41,633 nt of DNA. It comes from Chara braunii. Taxonomy: Eukaryota > Streptophyta > Charophyceae > Charales > Characeae. The position numbers and the translations under genes are program-made. A model generated the notes under the pieces. The model was not told where the DNA came from. It did no database searches and saw only the letters and a program-made list of their open reading frames with translations. The DNA lies in assembly GCA_003427395.1 (NCBI GenBank), contig BFEA01000026.1:4898288-4939920 (forward strand), given 5' to 3'. Numbering within the stretch: the first letter of the stretch is position 1; every line of letters starts with the position of its first letter. This document shows, in pieces, positions 10,563 through 21,700 of the stretch.

Positions 10563-10835
10563 CGAGCCGACCTCCTCCACCACATAGTTTGAAGAAGAAG
10601 AATAGAAGTAGTCCGCCAAAAAACTTTTGAATTAATTTTACGAGTAAGCGACAATCAACGGAACCAGCCTCCCTCTTCCCTTCAACCCCCTACTCTTCTT
10701 CATCCCCCGACGAGCCGACCTCCTCCACCACATAGTTCGCGAGATAAGAACAGCAGTCACAACCACACACCTTCCTCAACACATTCCTCCTCTCATGGCG
10801 AGCCAACCTCCTCCACCCATAGTTCGCAAGAGGAG
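10563..10835 (+). repeat. Three dispersed copies of a short motif
   Basis: The motif GAGCCGACCTCCTCCACCAC, followed by atagtt, occurs near 10564 and 10708, with a diverged copy near 10801. The sequence between the copies is unrelated, so these look like degenerate spaced repeats. Confidence 0.65.
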
Positions 10836-11176
10836 AAAAGGCAGAAATTAGGTGAACACCCTCACCCTAATAAGTGCAACACTTACCCCACTAACCTCTT
10901 ACCTATCTTCGGCAAGACTTATAACAACTGAGCCACCATCCCAGCCATGGCTATGCCCTAATCCAATCCCACTAGGCAGCCCTCCTTCCCAGCATGACGC
11001 AATCTCACCAACCATAAACCATTCCCCCCAACCCAGGTACCACACCTCCTCGAAAAACCTGGCTCATAAAACGTAGACAAGCAACTCAGAAATCAAAAAG
11101 TGATAAAACCAAGTAGTCATATAAGGCATATTAATCCTACAAGAAGAGAGGACGAAAGGGAACTTCTTCTCTCCCC

Positions 11177-11679
11177 ATGGAAATTTCTGCGCTTATTCCC
11201 GTCTCCGCTGGAGGTAAAGGCTCACAAGAAACCGAGCGGCTTACTCACCCCCCCCAAAAAAACGACCTCCTGCCCTTTCAGTGCCTCCATTGGAAGGTGC
11301 CCCCTCACCTTCCAGCCGCAGTTCAGAGCAGCCCCCTAAATCCCTCCTGCTCCCTCAACAGCATACAATACCTCCTAGAGTATGCCCCCTCAGAGCCGAA
11401 GATCACCCTTCCCTCATGTCCCACCCCTTCCAAGTGAAACACCTCGCAACCTCTCGCCTTGCTGAAATCAGCATCGACCCATTGTCCTCTCTCCCAACCG
11501 CCTTAGCCGATCCAACCCAAATCAGCGTGGCCCAAAAGAAAACAAACCCACAAAACGCCCCTACCCTCTCGAGGGTCACACCTCCCACCTTGCATAACCC
11601 TCGCAGGGCGGGGCTCAACCCTGAAGGAGTGAGTTCAATCAGCACCTATGAGCCCAAATCCTACGGTATCGCAGCCTGA
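11177..11679 (+). other. Weak coding-like remnant, unknown product
   Basis: The frame at 11281-11679 (132 codons, ending in TGA) has a varied composition in its second half (LAEISIDPLSSLPTALADPT). A different frame from 11177 looks coding-like before it, as if one frameshift near 11280 separates them. No domain is recognised. The region is C-rich on this strand, which favours chance open frames. Confidence 0.22.
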
Positions 11680-11745
11680 GACTCAATTATGACCTACTTT
11701 TGAAAATCCGTCAAACAAATAAATTTGTGAGAATCGATTGTAACC

Positions 11746-12309
11746 ATTTTTTGCTATGATAAATTGGGTATCTGGCCGGATAATCTGGTCGGATTATCTG
11801 GCCTGATGATGAGGGGGTAGGATCATCTGGAAATCCGGATGATAAAAAAAAAGGCCAAAAAAAAAGCAAAAAAAAAAAAAAAAAAAAAAAAGTGATATTG
11901 CGCATGCAAAATACAGTAGAACTACATTCCTATTTCATGAAAAGCTTGATAGGGCATTGAAGGGTTCAAAAGGGGTAAGATAGGGAATAAAGGGGTTTAG
12001 AGGGGGGATGCTTAATTCATTCTATAATTTTTATTTTAATATTATTTTCTTCTTCTGTTTTATTTTTTATCTTTATATCTGTTGAGATATCAAAGATGAC
12101 CTCAAGCCAAATATTGTTCGTATCATTCATCTGAACAACATACTTTTTTTCCAGATGTTTTTGAATTTGTTTTGTTTTTGGTAAAAAAAAATATTTTGCG
12201 CAGGGCCGGATTTTCCATATCCGGAATTAATCCGGAAAATCCATCCGGATTGAAAATTCCGGATAAAATTGGTCTGCCGGATATCTGGAATTTTATCATA
12301 GATTTTTTG
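11746..12309. mobile_element. hAT-like nonautonomous DNA transposon with 8-bp target duplication
   Basis: The element spans 11754-12301 (548 bp) between identical 8-bp flanks ATTTTTTG (11746-11753 and 12302-12309). Its ends are inverted: CTATGATAAATT at the left and AATTTTATCATAG at the right. Inside both ends are clustered copies of ATCTGG and CCGGAT in either orientation (about 11771-11842 and 12203-12296), like the subterminal transposase-binding repeats of hAT elements. The interior is AT-rich with a long A-run (11867-11891) and has no transposase. An 8-bp duplication is characteristic of the hAT superfamily. The terminal bases are not the usual hAT consensus, so the superfamily call is moderate while the element call is strong. 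Confidence 0.85.
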
Positions 12310-12959
12310 GAAATCATTCAAAAAGGGACATAAGAAATCGAATTCAAAAAATAAGAGTCCAAACTTATGTGCACAAATGTGAAAACAACGTCAGATTTAG
12401 AATTAGATCAAAGATGGCTAAACATAGGACATCAATTCTATTTTAATAAAATCAATTTGTAACCCTCTATGATTCAAAATTAAGTAATCATTGATTGGGA
12501 TCAGAGCTAAACTCTGATTTACGAGTTTCAGATTGGGAATCTTGCTCAGAAATACGAATGTAAGATTAAGAATCCTGCTAAAAAAATACGAATTTCAGAT
12601 TAAGGATCTTGCTCAGAACAGAAAAAAACGGATTTAAGATTAGGGATCAACTACATCTCGAAAACACCTATGATCAGACAAAATACAATCGTAAAAAAGA
12701 AATCATTCAAAAACAACTTCTGAAAAAATTTATGGGGCGCGCCGTCATCAGAATGCTTCATCGTCAGAAAAATCCAGATCATGTTTTACGGCAGAAACAA
12801 GATTTTATAAGCTTGTAATCAGACGAAAATTAGCACCTCAACCATCTGTCTTGTCACCTAGGAAAAACAGCGGACAATCTACATAAGAATTCCTTTCCAG
12901 CCTAGCCCTAGGTGCTAACGGCGTTTGCATCAGCATTGTTAGCACTGATGGGATTGTTC

Positions 12960-12992
<33 letters not shown>

Positions 12993-13920
12993 TTCCTTTC
13001 CAACCCTAATTCCCACCCCCCGCACATGTCATGTCCTCTCTCTCTCCCAACCTCCACCTCCTCCTTTATCGGCTTCAGAAGCATCTCAGCTGTTCGTGGC
13101 CTACACCACATCTAACCGAAAAGTTGAACGATGAAGGTTGTTGGACCGTGGCCAACACTTACCTCGACACAGCCACGTAGCGAGCCCAAACCACCGAGCC
13201 TCTCGACGAACCCTCGCTGGCAGTCCGGAGGGAGAAAGAACATCCATGGTGGCAGGAATCTGCTCGATCCGCCATCTCTCGTAGCCCGTTGTTACAATCA
13301 CCACCAAAAACTGCCACTCCCTACCATCACTCGCCTCGCACGTTTGTCTGCCACTTCACCTGATTACTCCTGCACCATACTGACGAGCCGTACTAACGAG
13401 TCGCGAGCCCCACGAGGCGCCTCCACCCACCCCTGCCCCCTGCGTCATCATCCTCCATCACATCCTATCACCATCAGCCCCGCCCTCTTCCCCTGCGCCT
13501 CGCCGCTCGTTTCTGCTCCCCATCGCCGTTCGTCGCCACGCACGGGAAGGACGTCGCCTGACTTCTCTGTGGCGCACCGGCAGGATCATACCGGCAGGGC
13601 GCAGCGCTCCCGTACTCCCACCTCCCAGCACGGCTGCCCACCATCAGCCGCAAGCCAATCCCCTCGCCTTAAGGTCAAAGCATCAATGATACTTCGCAAA
13701 CAGCAACTCCCTTCCTGAATGGTCAACAGCCACTCAGTCGTCGTCTCCTAATATGCCAGATGGCAAATCCACCATCACCTCGACGAGATAACCAGGCGGG
13801 CACCAGGATCACCATGGCCAGCTATGGTAGCCCCACCACTGCCCCAGTCTGCAGAGTGCGGCCGAGCCTAGCCGGCCGGTCCACAGCGCAGGTTAGCGCT
13901 TGGCGCTAGTGCGTTCCTGA
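12310..13920. other. No recognised gene
   Basis: An AT-rich part (to about 12900), an A-run at 12961-12987, and a C-rich part whose 195-codon frame (13131-13718) is rich in S, P and R. The frame has no domain and I regard it as compositional. Confidence 0.4.
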
Positions 13921-14062
13921 CAATGCTGCTCTCCGCCTACCACCTCTCGGTCACATCTTTCTTAGTCCTAAGGACGAATTTTAAAACCCACGGTGCCTTG
14001 CAGAAAGTTTTTGTCGCTACAAGCAAAACATGGAGGGGCCGCGCGACACCATTGAAAAAAAA

Positions 14063-14091
14063 AATCAGCAGCTTCCGAAGTGGTGCTGATT
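14063..14091. other. Short two-step hairpin
   Basis: AATCAGCA (14063-14070) pairs with TGCTGATT (14084-14091), and CTTC can pair with GAAG inside the loop. There is no clear link to a repeat family. Confidence 0.5.
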
Positions 14092-14189
14092 TCATGCTGA
14101 CACCCGTGGGCCCATGTATGGTGTACTGGTTCTTTAAGACACATTCACACTGTATTGGATCCGTAGTATGACATCTTCGCAGTACGGCC

Positions 14190-14412
14190 TCTCCACATAT
14201 CATTGTACAGGGACGCTGGACCCGATTTCCAGCTGATATCATATGATTCATATCATTGTATAGGGACGCTGGACCCATTTTCCAGCAGGTGTAGCTCCCC
14301 ACCACTAGACGGAGCCTTCCACGTGGGCCCCACTTAACGGGGATGCTCTTATCGCCTCATTAAGTGGGTTTCCCACATCCGAAGTTAAACAAACAAAAAA
14401 AAAAAGAAAAAA
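14190..14412 (-). repeat. SINE 3' part with duplicated terminal hairpin
   Basis: Read on the minus strand there is a T-rich tract (14395-14412), then a body close to that of the copy at 8221, then the ctccgtctagtggtggggag block. Two 3' hairpins end it (14268-14286 and 14215-14233), separated by a tacaatgatatga-type spacer. Immediately to its right, on the plus strand, begins the head of a different SINE. Confidence 0.8.
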
Positions 14413-14418
14413 AAAAGG

Positions 14419-14710
14419 ACTAGTTCAGCTCAGTTGGTTAGGCACACAAGTGGCATTCAGGAGGTTGTGGATTCAAGCCCCATGACTGCCTGCGGCGGAC
14501 TTAGTGCCAACGGACTGTGATAGTCCTCTGGATACCCCTGATCGGTATTAGCGGGGTCTAGGAACAACACGGGTGTGAGTGTGAGCACGAGTGGGTTGTG
14601 TGTGGTGTGTGGGAGAGTGTTGGCCATAGCCTCTGCTGCTACTTGATGAGGGGTGGGGGACGATAAGAAAGGGAGGCGCAGCTACTGGCAAAATGCTCGG
14701 TCTTTCAGGT
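14419..14710 (+). repeat. tRNA-derived SINE, body type B
   Basis: The head has an A box (gctcagttggttagg, near 14431) and a B box (gtggattcaagcc, near 14466). The body ends with ggaggcgcagctactggcaa followed by aatgctcggtctt (to about 14706). The same tail occurs in reverse at about 18760-18790, which establishes a family. A real tRNA is excluded because the ends do not form an acceptor stem and the sequence continues as a family-specific body. Confidence 0.8.
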
Positions 14711-15084
14711 TACGTTAGCCGGACCCCCACTGGCGGCCCCACCCCATCTCTGACTACCGCTGTTGGGGCGGGGGGCAACATGATTTACCTCATATGCGAG
14801 GCCCTATGCCTGCGGGGGTTCCCTCTATATAGTCTTAGGAAGAGTGTTAGGAAGGTAATGAAAGGCAAAAAATAATTTGAGAGAAGAACATACTTTTTTT
14901 TTCTAAGGCCTACGCCTGATGTTTTTAGGACTGGTACAGAGTGTCTAACCAGACCCATAGTTCAAGGACGCCAAAATCCTAAAAATCATAAAAATCAGGT
15001 CTCTGAGAAGTGCGTAACCAGACTCAAACAGTTTAAATGATGCGGCATGGCCCTTCTGACCACATTAAAGAGAAAGGCAAGTAG

Positions 15085-15421
15085 CATGTGGCTGAGTGGT
15101 TAGAGTACCCGTTGTCAAAGTGCATTGGGGTTGTGGGTTCAAAACTCCATATGCTGGAGGGTGTTTGCATAACGTACGGTCTCTTGCATATTGGGCTGAC
15201 ACAGGTGATATTACAGGCACTGCTTGCACAAGGGTTGGTGTCGTAAGCTGTGTGGGTTGCTTGTCTTTTTTCTCTTTTTTTTCTTCTTTTTTTTTTTCTT
15301 TTGAAAGAACACCCGAGCTGAAGCTAAGGGTGCTGGTAAGAGCAGACACCACTAGCACTGCCGGGAAGGCTCCATCTATTGGTGGGGAGCGGCACCTGCT
15401 GGAAATCGGGTCCAGCGTCCC
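15085..15421 (+). repeat. tRNA-derived SINE with head, T-rich middle and conserved 3' hairpin
   Basis: The head contains gtggctgagtggttagagta (A box) and a B box in gttgtgggttcaaaac about 35 nt on. A spacer, a CT/T-rich tract (15264-15302) and the ggctccatctattggtgggg block follow. The copy ends with the hairpin GCTGGA-AATCGGG-TCCAGC (15398-15416) and gtccc. It is the most complete copy of this type and defines a length of about 340 nt. Confidence 0.85.
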
Positions 15422-15787
15422 ATAACATTGTAATTAGAATTGTTTGTGTGATCAGACGTGCAATTGTAATGACCACAGGCTACCCAGGCCCACCTACTGA
15501 AAATGAAGTTCAGAGCTACACAGCAGTCTGAGCTGCTTGTCTGCATGACAGTCTATGGTAAATGCTGGTATGCCCCGGTATCACGACTAATACTAGAGGA
15601 TGAGACATGCATTTTAAATCAGTAAGCTACCAGGCTGATCTACTAAGAGTGAAGTTCTGGCAGATAGAATAACAGGACAGTCTAAGTTACTTGCTTACAC
15701 GACAGTCTATGATGAGTGATAGTATGCTTGTCACTGTTCGCCGTGGTTGTTCTGTTGATCCCCCAGTCTGGCATATCACACATAGGT

Positions 15788-16013
15788 CCTTTTGCAATTG
15801 TTGCTCATATGGTAGAGTCTTCCCGTCACATGTCATAGATCACGGGTTTGAGTCTGGCTTGGGACTTTTGGGGGAGCCTTTTTTTTTTTTTTTTAAACAT
15901 CCGTTGGGACTGTTACCTGAGATGATACGAGCATCATCAGGTACCATACCCCTGCGATGGCTCCTTTCTATTGGTGGGGAGCTGCACCTGCTGGAAAACG
16001 GGTCCAGCGTCCC
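15788..16013 (+). repeat. tRNA-derived SINE, second full-length copy with the shared 3' end
   Basis: A tRNA-like head (ttgctcatatggtagagt, then cacgggtttgagtctgg as B box) is followed by a T-run (15878-15893), a short body and the ggctcctttctattggtggg block. The 3' hairpin is GCTGGA-AAACGGG-TCCAGC (15990-16008). The head differs from that at 15085 while the 3' part is nearly identical, so different heads share one 3' domain. Confidence 0.8.
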
Positions 16014-16029
16014 CAAAAGTACATTGCAA

Positions 16030-17560
16030 TGAGTGTATGATCAAAATGATAGGAGAGCCTCTTCAGTCCCAGAGGGTCCGCCAGATGCCACTTGTCAGCC
16101 AAGCTCCCTACCCATCCAAAATCTATTAGATCTTAGCATCATCTTACCCCTCCCTTAAGCCATACCATTGCAAATCAACCAGGGAGAACTCCTACGGGCT
16201 CATACATACATAGCCTCTGGCCACACATATACATACAACTATAATACTGGGCTCGGGGGGTCTATCAGGTACATGACGGGGTCTGCTCATGCATGCCTTA
16301 GACTCTAGGGTAGGGTAGGGTTTTTTTTTTTTTTTTTTTTTTTTTTTGGGTGCTTACAGGACCCACCCCTACCTACCTCATCTTTCTGCTTCCTTACGTA
16401 ACCTCTGCTTCCTCATCTAGGGGGGCACTTGTTTGGCCTTCTCGAGTATACCGGAATCGGTTGCAGACACCAGCACTAGGCCATGACAAACCTCTCCCAA
16501 CCCTAGTTGAAGCACTATTGAGCGAGGTTTGTCGCAGGGGGATATGATTCGCTCCCGCTAGTCTGAGTTCCGCCTAGCCTTGCCTTGCCTAGGTATCCTG
16601 ATGGGTAGACTCTCTGATATTGGGTCTGTAGAAGATTCCATGAGCCACATGGCCGTGGGATTGGCGGGCCATCCTAGTGCGCCACTGCCCACCCTTCCAA
16701 GACAACACCTTTGTGTCGAACATGTTTCATCTGTCCCGAAGAACGATCTTGCGGGTCCTGTGGTGGCAACGCTGTCTCCTAACTTTAGACCAGGTCCGTC
16801 AAAATGCACTTCCAACTGGAGCTCTCACATAGGTGGAAGTCAACTAAGCAATCACTTGATAAGTTCCATAGATCAAAAGACATCCGGGAACGGTTATTAC
16901 AGTTTTCTAGGGAATGGCTGGGCGGGGACCGGGAGGGATGGGTGGCGGAAGTGTGCTGGACAGGGGATTGGGAAGGAGAGGAGGAAAGGGATGGCAGCCA
17001 AGGAGAGGAAGTCCCAAGGGACTACCGCCTGAGAGTCAAGGAGTGGCTGTCGATAGGCTCGAGCATCCCCATGAGACCCGCAGAGGAGTTTCCAGACCCG
17101 TTCCCCCCCCACCCCCCAAGGTCTCTGGAAATACGTCTGTAAACCCCTGCCCAGTGAAACCCACAGATTCTCAGAACCCAATCTGCTGTTTTATTTTGCT
17201 TTAGTCTGCAAAAGTTTCCAATCTCTGTCTTACTCTGTTTTGTAACTAGCATTCTGACGTAGGGAGGGCGGATGGCAGCTGGGTACGCCCGGCAGAGGGC
17301 AGTATCGAAGCAAGGAGGCTTTTTAGGGGATGGGCAGGGTGACGGAAGGAGGCCCCACTGGTGCCCCCCAGTGGCTCCTCCCAGAACCCTGACCAGCCAA
17401 AGGGTTGAAGAAGGAGATGGGGACCACCTGCTTTTGGTCGGGTCATACTAACACCTGCTCAGTCAATCCTCTGGACTCCAGAGAAATCAATGCTGGCAGG
17501 CGCCTTCCAGACACCATCATGTTACTCGTCTATGTATCATATTGTATCTTACTGCATAAG
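16030..17560. other. No recognised gene
   Basis: Mixed DNA with a T-run (16321-16347) and a GA-rich patch near 16910-17010 that opens several frames at once. The 150-codon frame at 16580-17032 has no recognisable domain. Confidence 0.4.
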
Positions 17561-17714
17561 GGACCCTGGACCCGTTCTCCAGCAGGTGCTGCTCCCCACC
17601 AATAGATGGAGCCTCTCCCCAGGCGCTAGCAATGTCTGCTCACAACAGCATCACTAGCACTGGAAGGACTGTTTGTTAAAAAAAAAAACAAAAAAAAAAA
17701 AAAAAAAAAAAAAC
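17561..17714 (-). repeat. SINE 3' part cut off by an assembly gap
   Basis: On the minus strand a T-run (A-run here, 17678-17713) leads to a body with the gctccatctattggtgggga block and the 3' hairpin (17565-17583, outermost pair G-G mismatched). The head would lie in or beyond the run of N. Confidence 0.75.
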
Positions 17715-18043
17715 NNNNNNNNNNNNNNNNNNNNNNNNNNNNNNNNNNNNNNNNNNNNNNNNNNNNNNNNNNNNNNNNNNNNNNNNNNNNNNNNNNNNNN
17801 NNNNNNNNNNNNNNNNNNNNNNNNNNNNNNNNNNNNNNNNNNNNNNNNNNNNNNNNNNNNNNNNNNNNNNNNNNNNNNNNNNNNNNNNNNNNNNNNNNNN
17901 NNNNNNNNNNNNNNNNNNNNNNNNNNNNNNNNNNNNNNNNNNNNNNNNNNNNNNNNNNNNNNNNNNNNNNNNNNNNNNNNNNNNNNNNNNNNNNNNNNNN
18001 NNNNNNNNNNNNNNNNNNNNNNNNNNNNNNNNNNNNNNNNNNN
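17715..18043. other. Assembly gap (329 N)
   Basis: Only N. A-rich sequence lies on both sides, which suggests the gap arose in an A homopolymer. Frames that appear to cross it are meaningless. Confidence 0.99.
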
Positions 18044-18396
18044 AAAAAAAAAAAAAAAAAAAAAACGAAGAAGAAGAAGAAGATTCCATGAGCCTGGCGT
18101 CCGGAAGTTCCGATACAGCAAGGTTCGTCCACTTCCGCTTCCACTAGGGCTGGTTGGTTGGCCAGCCTTGGTGCTTGTAACTGCTGTCTGGTCCAAGTTG
18201 CCCTTGATACTGGTAGGGTGATGGTCCTGAGTGCTGGTCACACTGAGGTAGGATAGTAGGGAAAGGGGGTGCGCTGGGAGTATTAACGTTGGGAAGGGTA
18301 GGGAAGGTGGTCTATCCTGTCAGACAACCATCGGCTGCTGCTGCCAGCGATCACCGTGGGTCTAGTCCTTGGGCTCTACAACACCCTGGGCTTCAA

Positions 18397-18438
18397 AACA
18401 AAAACAAAAACAAAAACAAAACAAAAACAAGAAAACGA
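18397..18438. repeat. (CAAAAA)n-like tract
   Basis: Short A-rich repeat with CAAAAA and CAAAA units. Confidence 0.85.
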
Positions 18439-18452
18439 CCACATTAAACGGT

Positions 18453-18622
18453 GACCAGGGGTGAGGTTCCACTAGCAGAGAGAATTGGATTCAGGGCCTG
18501 AATCGGGACGTGTTTGCCCAAAGGTGCGCAGAATCCCCATTCATCTGCTTTTCAGCATCTCAGCATAAAACACATCCAGGCACAAAATCCAATCCTCATT
18601 GCTGGTGGGATCTCGCCCCGGG
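18453..18622. mobile_element. 170-bp foldback element, PIF/Harbinger-like termini (diverged copy)
   Basis: The left end (accaggggtgaggttccact, then agcag) is matched in reverse at the right end (gctggtgggatctcgccccg, then ggg). Inner blocks attggatt and acgtgttt pair with aatccaat and aaacacat. The length and termini match the element at 28212-28381. It has no coding capacity, and no target duplication could be assigned. Confidence 0.65.
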
Positions 18623-18749
18623 GGGGGAGAGAGAAGAGATATTCATTGGCAGGAAATTGTCGCCAACATACGCAGGAGAAGTCTTTCGGCCATAATTGGT
18701 GGTCGTCAGGCAGTAGGGTGGGGCTGCCGGTGTGGGGAGGCCAGCTAAT

Positions 18750-18889
18750 AAAAAGACTGAGCATTTTGCCAGTAGCTGTGCCTCCCATCTACTTCCCCCA
18801 CCTGCATCCAGTATAGCAGTGTGTATGGCCAGTACTCACACACCGCACACAACCCAAGCCCAACCCCACCCCCCCAACCCCTCTCCCAG

Positions 18890-18951
<62 letters not shown>

Positions 18952-19085
18952 TGATGGCAAAAGACCTACCAATACCAAAATGGGGGAGCACGCCAACTAT
19001 CTCAGTTGGTTGGCACTAAGTGTGCCCAGGCGGGCAGTGGGGATTGAACCCACAACCTCCTGAATGCCAAGCTTGCCCAAATCGA
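18750..19085 (-). repeat. tRNA-derived SINE, body type B, with internal (CA)n
   Basis: The reversed head is recognised by its B box (ggattgaacccacaacctcc, near 19040). The reversed tail matches the copy at 14419: gactgagcattttgccagta followed by gctgtgcctccc. A CA microsatellite (18891-18948) has expanded inside the body at the place where the other copy is GT-rich (14565-14610). Confidence 0.75.
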
Positions 19086-19249
19086 GAACCGAGAAAAAAA
19101 AGGAAAAACAAAGGTGGCCGCAGCGAGTTGTAGAGGCTGCAAGGCAGGGTTTTGGGAAGACCTCTCCTTTTTTCCAAGGACAGGGTTTGTGGAAGACCTC
19201 TAATCGGGAAGGAGGGGGGGGGGGAGGAAGAGAAGAAGAAGCCTGCTGA

Positions 19250-19827
19250 GGATGACCGCAGTCTAGGATTAGAATTTTGTTATTTAGTCACTTAGTCACT
19301 CAGTTTAGGCAAAGTAGCAAGGCAACTTTGAGTGATTTCGGAAAGGTTGGTTAGGGAGTTTGAGGGGTTTTGAGTCCTTTAGACCTTGACAGTTTTCTTA
19401 ATTCAGCTTTTCTATGCTATATCTAGTCTTCTGGTTCTCTGGCTTTGTGGTAGCGTCCAGTTCTTGTATATACCTGGGATGGAGGAGGTCAGGGATCGTC
19501 GAACTTGGACTGATTTCCGCAGAGTTGCTCTGTTCTGTGCCCCTGGTTTGCCGATGCCAGAACGACGCTGGCCGGAGCTGGGGTTCTGCCCTGTAACCTG
19601 CAATCTGCAGGAGCGTGAGGTCTTGTAGAGAGATCTGGGTTTTGCCGAGGGAAGAAGGCAATCCAGTGGCGAACCGGGGGGGGCTGTTGGTGGCGAGAAG
19701 AGAACAGCTATGGGTGACGTTGGTGCGGGTGGTATTGTCCTTGAGCTATTAAACTCCTGGTTTAAGGAGGGCTAGGAGTTAAGCTAGGCTTAGGAAGCCA
19801 GATTGGCAGATATAGAATAGTTTACTA
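19250..19827. other. No recognised gene
   Basis: Short frames on both strands, none with a domain. Confidence 0.4.
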
Positions 19828-19929
19828 CATCAGCATAAACACCTTTAGTACTATCATCATGATTAGTTTCATGATCATCATCAGCATAAACACCTTTAGT
19901 ACTATCATCATGATTGGTTTCATCATAAT
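19828..19929. repeat. Tandem duplication, 51-bp unit
   Basis: Two nearly identical units starting catcagcataaacacc (19828 and 19879). Confidence 0.9.
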
Positions 19930-20057
19930 ATGTGGGAGGCTGAGCCCGGTTCTCAGTAGTTCTCAGCAGTTGTCCTTTTGGTTACTCCGGGTAGACTGTG
20001 AGGACCCCGGCCTCAATATTCTCATTTGTAATATCAGCCTTGGGCACTGGGCCCGTT

Positions 20058-20058
<1 letters not shown>

Positions 20059-20104
<46 letters not shown>
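20059..20104. repeat. A homopolymer
   Basis: A run of 46 A. The sequence before it (gggcactgggcccg) faintly recalls the SINE terminal block, so this may be the tail of a decayed retroposed copy. Confidence 0.9.
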
Positions 20105-20106
<2 letters not shown>

Positions 20107-20109
20107 TTT

Positions 20110-21029
20110 CCAGCATTGTACTATATTCTAAATTTAGGTGGCTTTATGGGGGTTCGGTTGAGGCAGAAGAGCTTAGGTTCGCTGGGCCAGAGGGAGCTAT
20201 TTTTCAGGTTAGTGTGGCTCTCCTTTTTCGTGTGGATCTGGATTTGTTGGTGGTCCTTTTTCTTTCCTTTTGGACTGTGAGGCTTTGGCATTTTTTTCTT
20301 TTATCACGGGCGGGTACCATCGGGACAGCTGTCTGGTTTTGGCCATTTCTGTCTCTGGATTTGTCACCCCGTCGCCTGCTCCAAGCTGGGTAATGGTCCC
20401 AGTAACAATTTTCTTTCGTTACGGGGTTGTTTGTTGAGGGTAGGATTCCCGGCCTCTCCCTTTGGTGTGCGTAATCAAATGAGATGAGCCTTTTGTAAAA
20501 CAGAAAAGGGGAAACTGCTCCTGAGTCACCTTTGTAGTTTGGAATAGGCAGGAAAAACATCACATCCGCAGCCGTGACACCGCCGTAGCGAGAAAAAGCA
20601 GGTTGAGAGTGGCAAAGCATGCAGGAGAAATGATGTGGTACGTTCTGGAGACAGTCGTTCGGTTCACCAGGTCATGCACAGGAAGGATCAAACTAACTCT
20701 GCGGCAGCATCTCCCGCACTGGTTAAATAAGATGGATGTACTGGGGACATCACGTTTGGACCTCCTCTGCATCATCTCTGACCTCTTTAAGCATTTGTTA
20801 CTGTTTAGGTACAAACAGGTGCCTACTCTTTTTTTTTTTTTTTTTTTTTAATAAAACCATGGCTCCGATCTAGGTGCCTACTTTTTTTTTTTTTTTGCAA
20901 AAGCAGCCGGGAACCCTTATATTTCAAAAAGCCAGGAAACGGGCCTGGCATTAGCATGAAGTCTTCATTTCTTTCTTTCTTTTCTTTTCCTTGGTTGTCA
21001 GGGTAAAAAATCATCTTTGTTTTTGGTAA

Positions 21030-21030
<1 letters not shown>
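20110..21030. other. No recognised gene
   Basis: Two T-runs (about 20828-20849 and 20881-20896), each next to a gtgcctact repeat. The overlapping frames at 19998-20620 on both strands show no domain. Confidence 0.4.
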
Positions 21031-21031
<1 letters not shown>

Positions 21032-21072
<41 letters not shown>

Positions 21073-21195
21073 TATTATTTTTTTTTAATAAGCAAAGGGC
21101 AGCCAACTGTTGCATGATCCAGGCACTTCGGCCTGGTTCATGCAACGGCCGCTTGCGAATTACAAGAACCGGAAACCGGGTCCGGCGTCCCTTAC
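21032..21195 (+). repeat. SINE-like 3' part with (ATT)n and an extra long hairpin
   Basis: An ATT microsatellite (21032-21071) and a T-run precede a hairpin of 9 plus 7 pairs with one T-T mismatch (GTTGCATGA at 21109-21117 with TCATGCAAC at 21138-21146, then CCAGGC with GCCTGG, loop acttcg). The terminal domain follows (CCGGA-AACCGGG-TCCGG, 21169-21185) and then gtccc. No tRNA head is seen. Confidence 0.65.
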
Positions 21196-21201
21196 ATCAT
21201 A

Positions 21202-21268
21202 GAGAAGGCTCAACAAAACAATGAAGCAAACGCGAGAAGGCTCAACTAAACAATGAAGCAAACGCGAA
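21202..21268. repeat. Tandem duplication, 32-bp unit
   Basis: Two units starting gagaaggctcaac (21202 and 21234) that differ at a few bases. Confidence 0.85.
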
Positions 21269-21322
21269 AACCCTAGCTACAGATAAGGCTGGCTCAAGCT
21301 ACTAGAACCAACATAAACCTAT

Positions 21323-21572
21323 TCTAGTTTCTACAACACAACAAAATCAAGATAAACCTATCGATGCATTTCGTAACAGCAGCGAGTTTCCATAACCCAT
21401 CGAAACAGCAAACCAGCGTAAGCCTGTTGGTATAATACGAGTTGAATCTAGTTTCTACAACACAACAAAATCAACATAAACCTATGGGTGCAATTCCAAA
21501 CAGCCGCTAGTTTCTATAACCCATAAAAACAGCAAACTAACGTCAGCCTGTTGATATAATACGAGTTGAATT
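21323..21572. repeat. Tandem duplication, 124-bp unit
   Basis: Two units starting tctagtttctacaacacaac (21323 and 21447), about 90 percent alike by eye. Each ends with gcctgttgrtataatacgag. Confidence 0.85.
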
Positions 21573-21611
21573 CCAGTAATTGCAAAAAAAAATTGCGTTC
21601 TTCCTTTATAT

Positions 21612-21654
<43 letters not shown>

Positions 21655-21700
21655 TTTTGAAGCCCAGCCAATTCAGTTACCTGTAGAATCTGGACAGGGG

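Noticed and set aside
13131-13718. 195-codon plus frame
   Set aside because: Ser/Pro/Arg-rich, without domain, in C-rich DNA where stops are rare.
14419-14490. True tRNA gene
   Set aside because: A and B boxes are present, but there is no acceptor stem and the sequence continues into a SINE body that occurs again at 18750-19085.
16303-16320. Telomere-like (TAGGG)3 tract
   Set aside because: Only three units, internal and followed by a T-run. Too short to support a telomeric origin.
17626-18241. Frames spanning the N run
   Set aside because: The sequence is unknown there, so the frames have no meaning.
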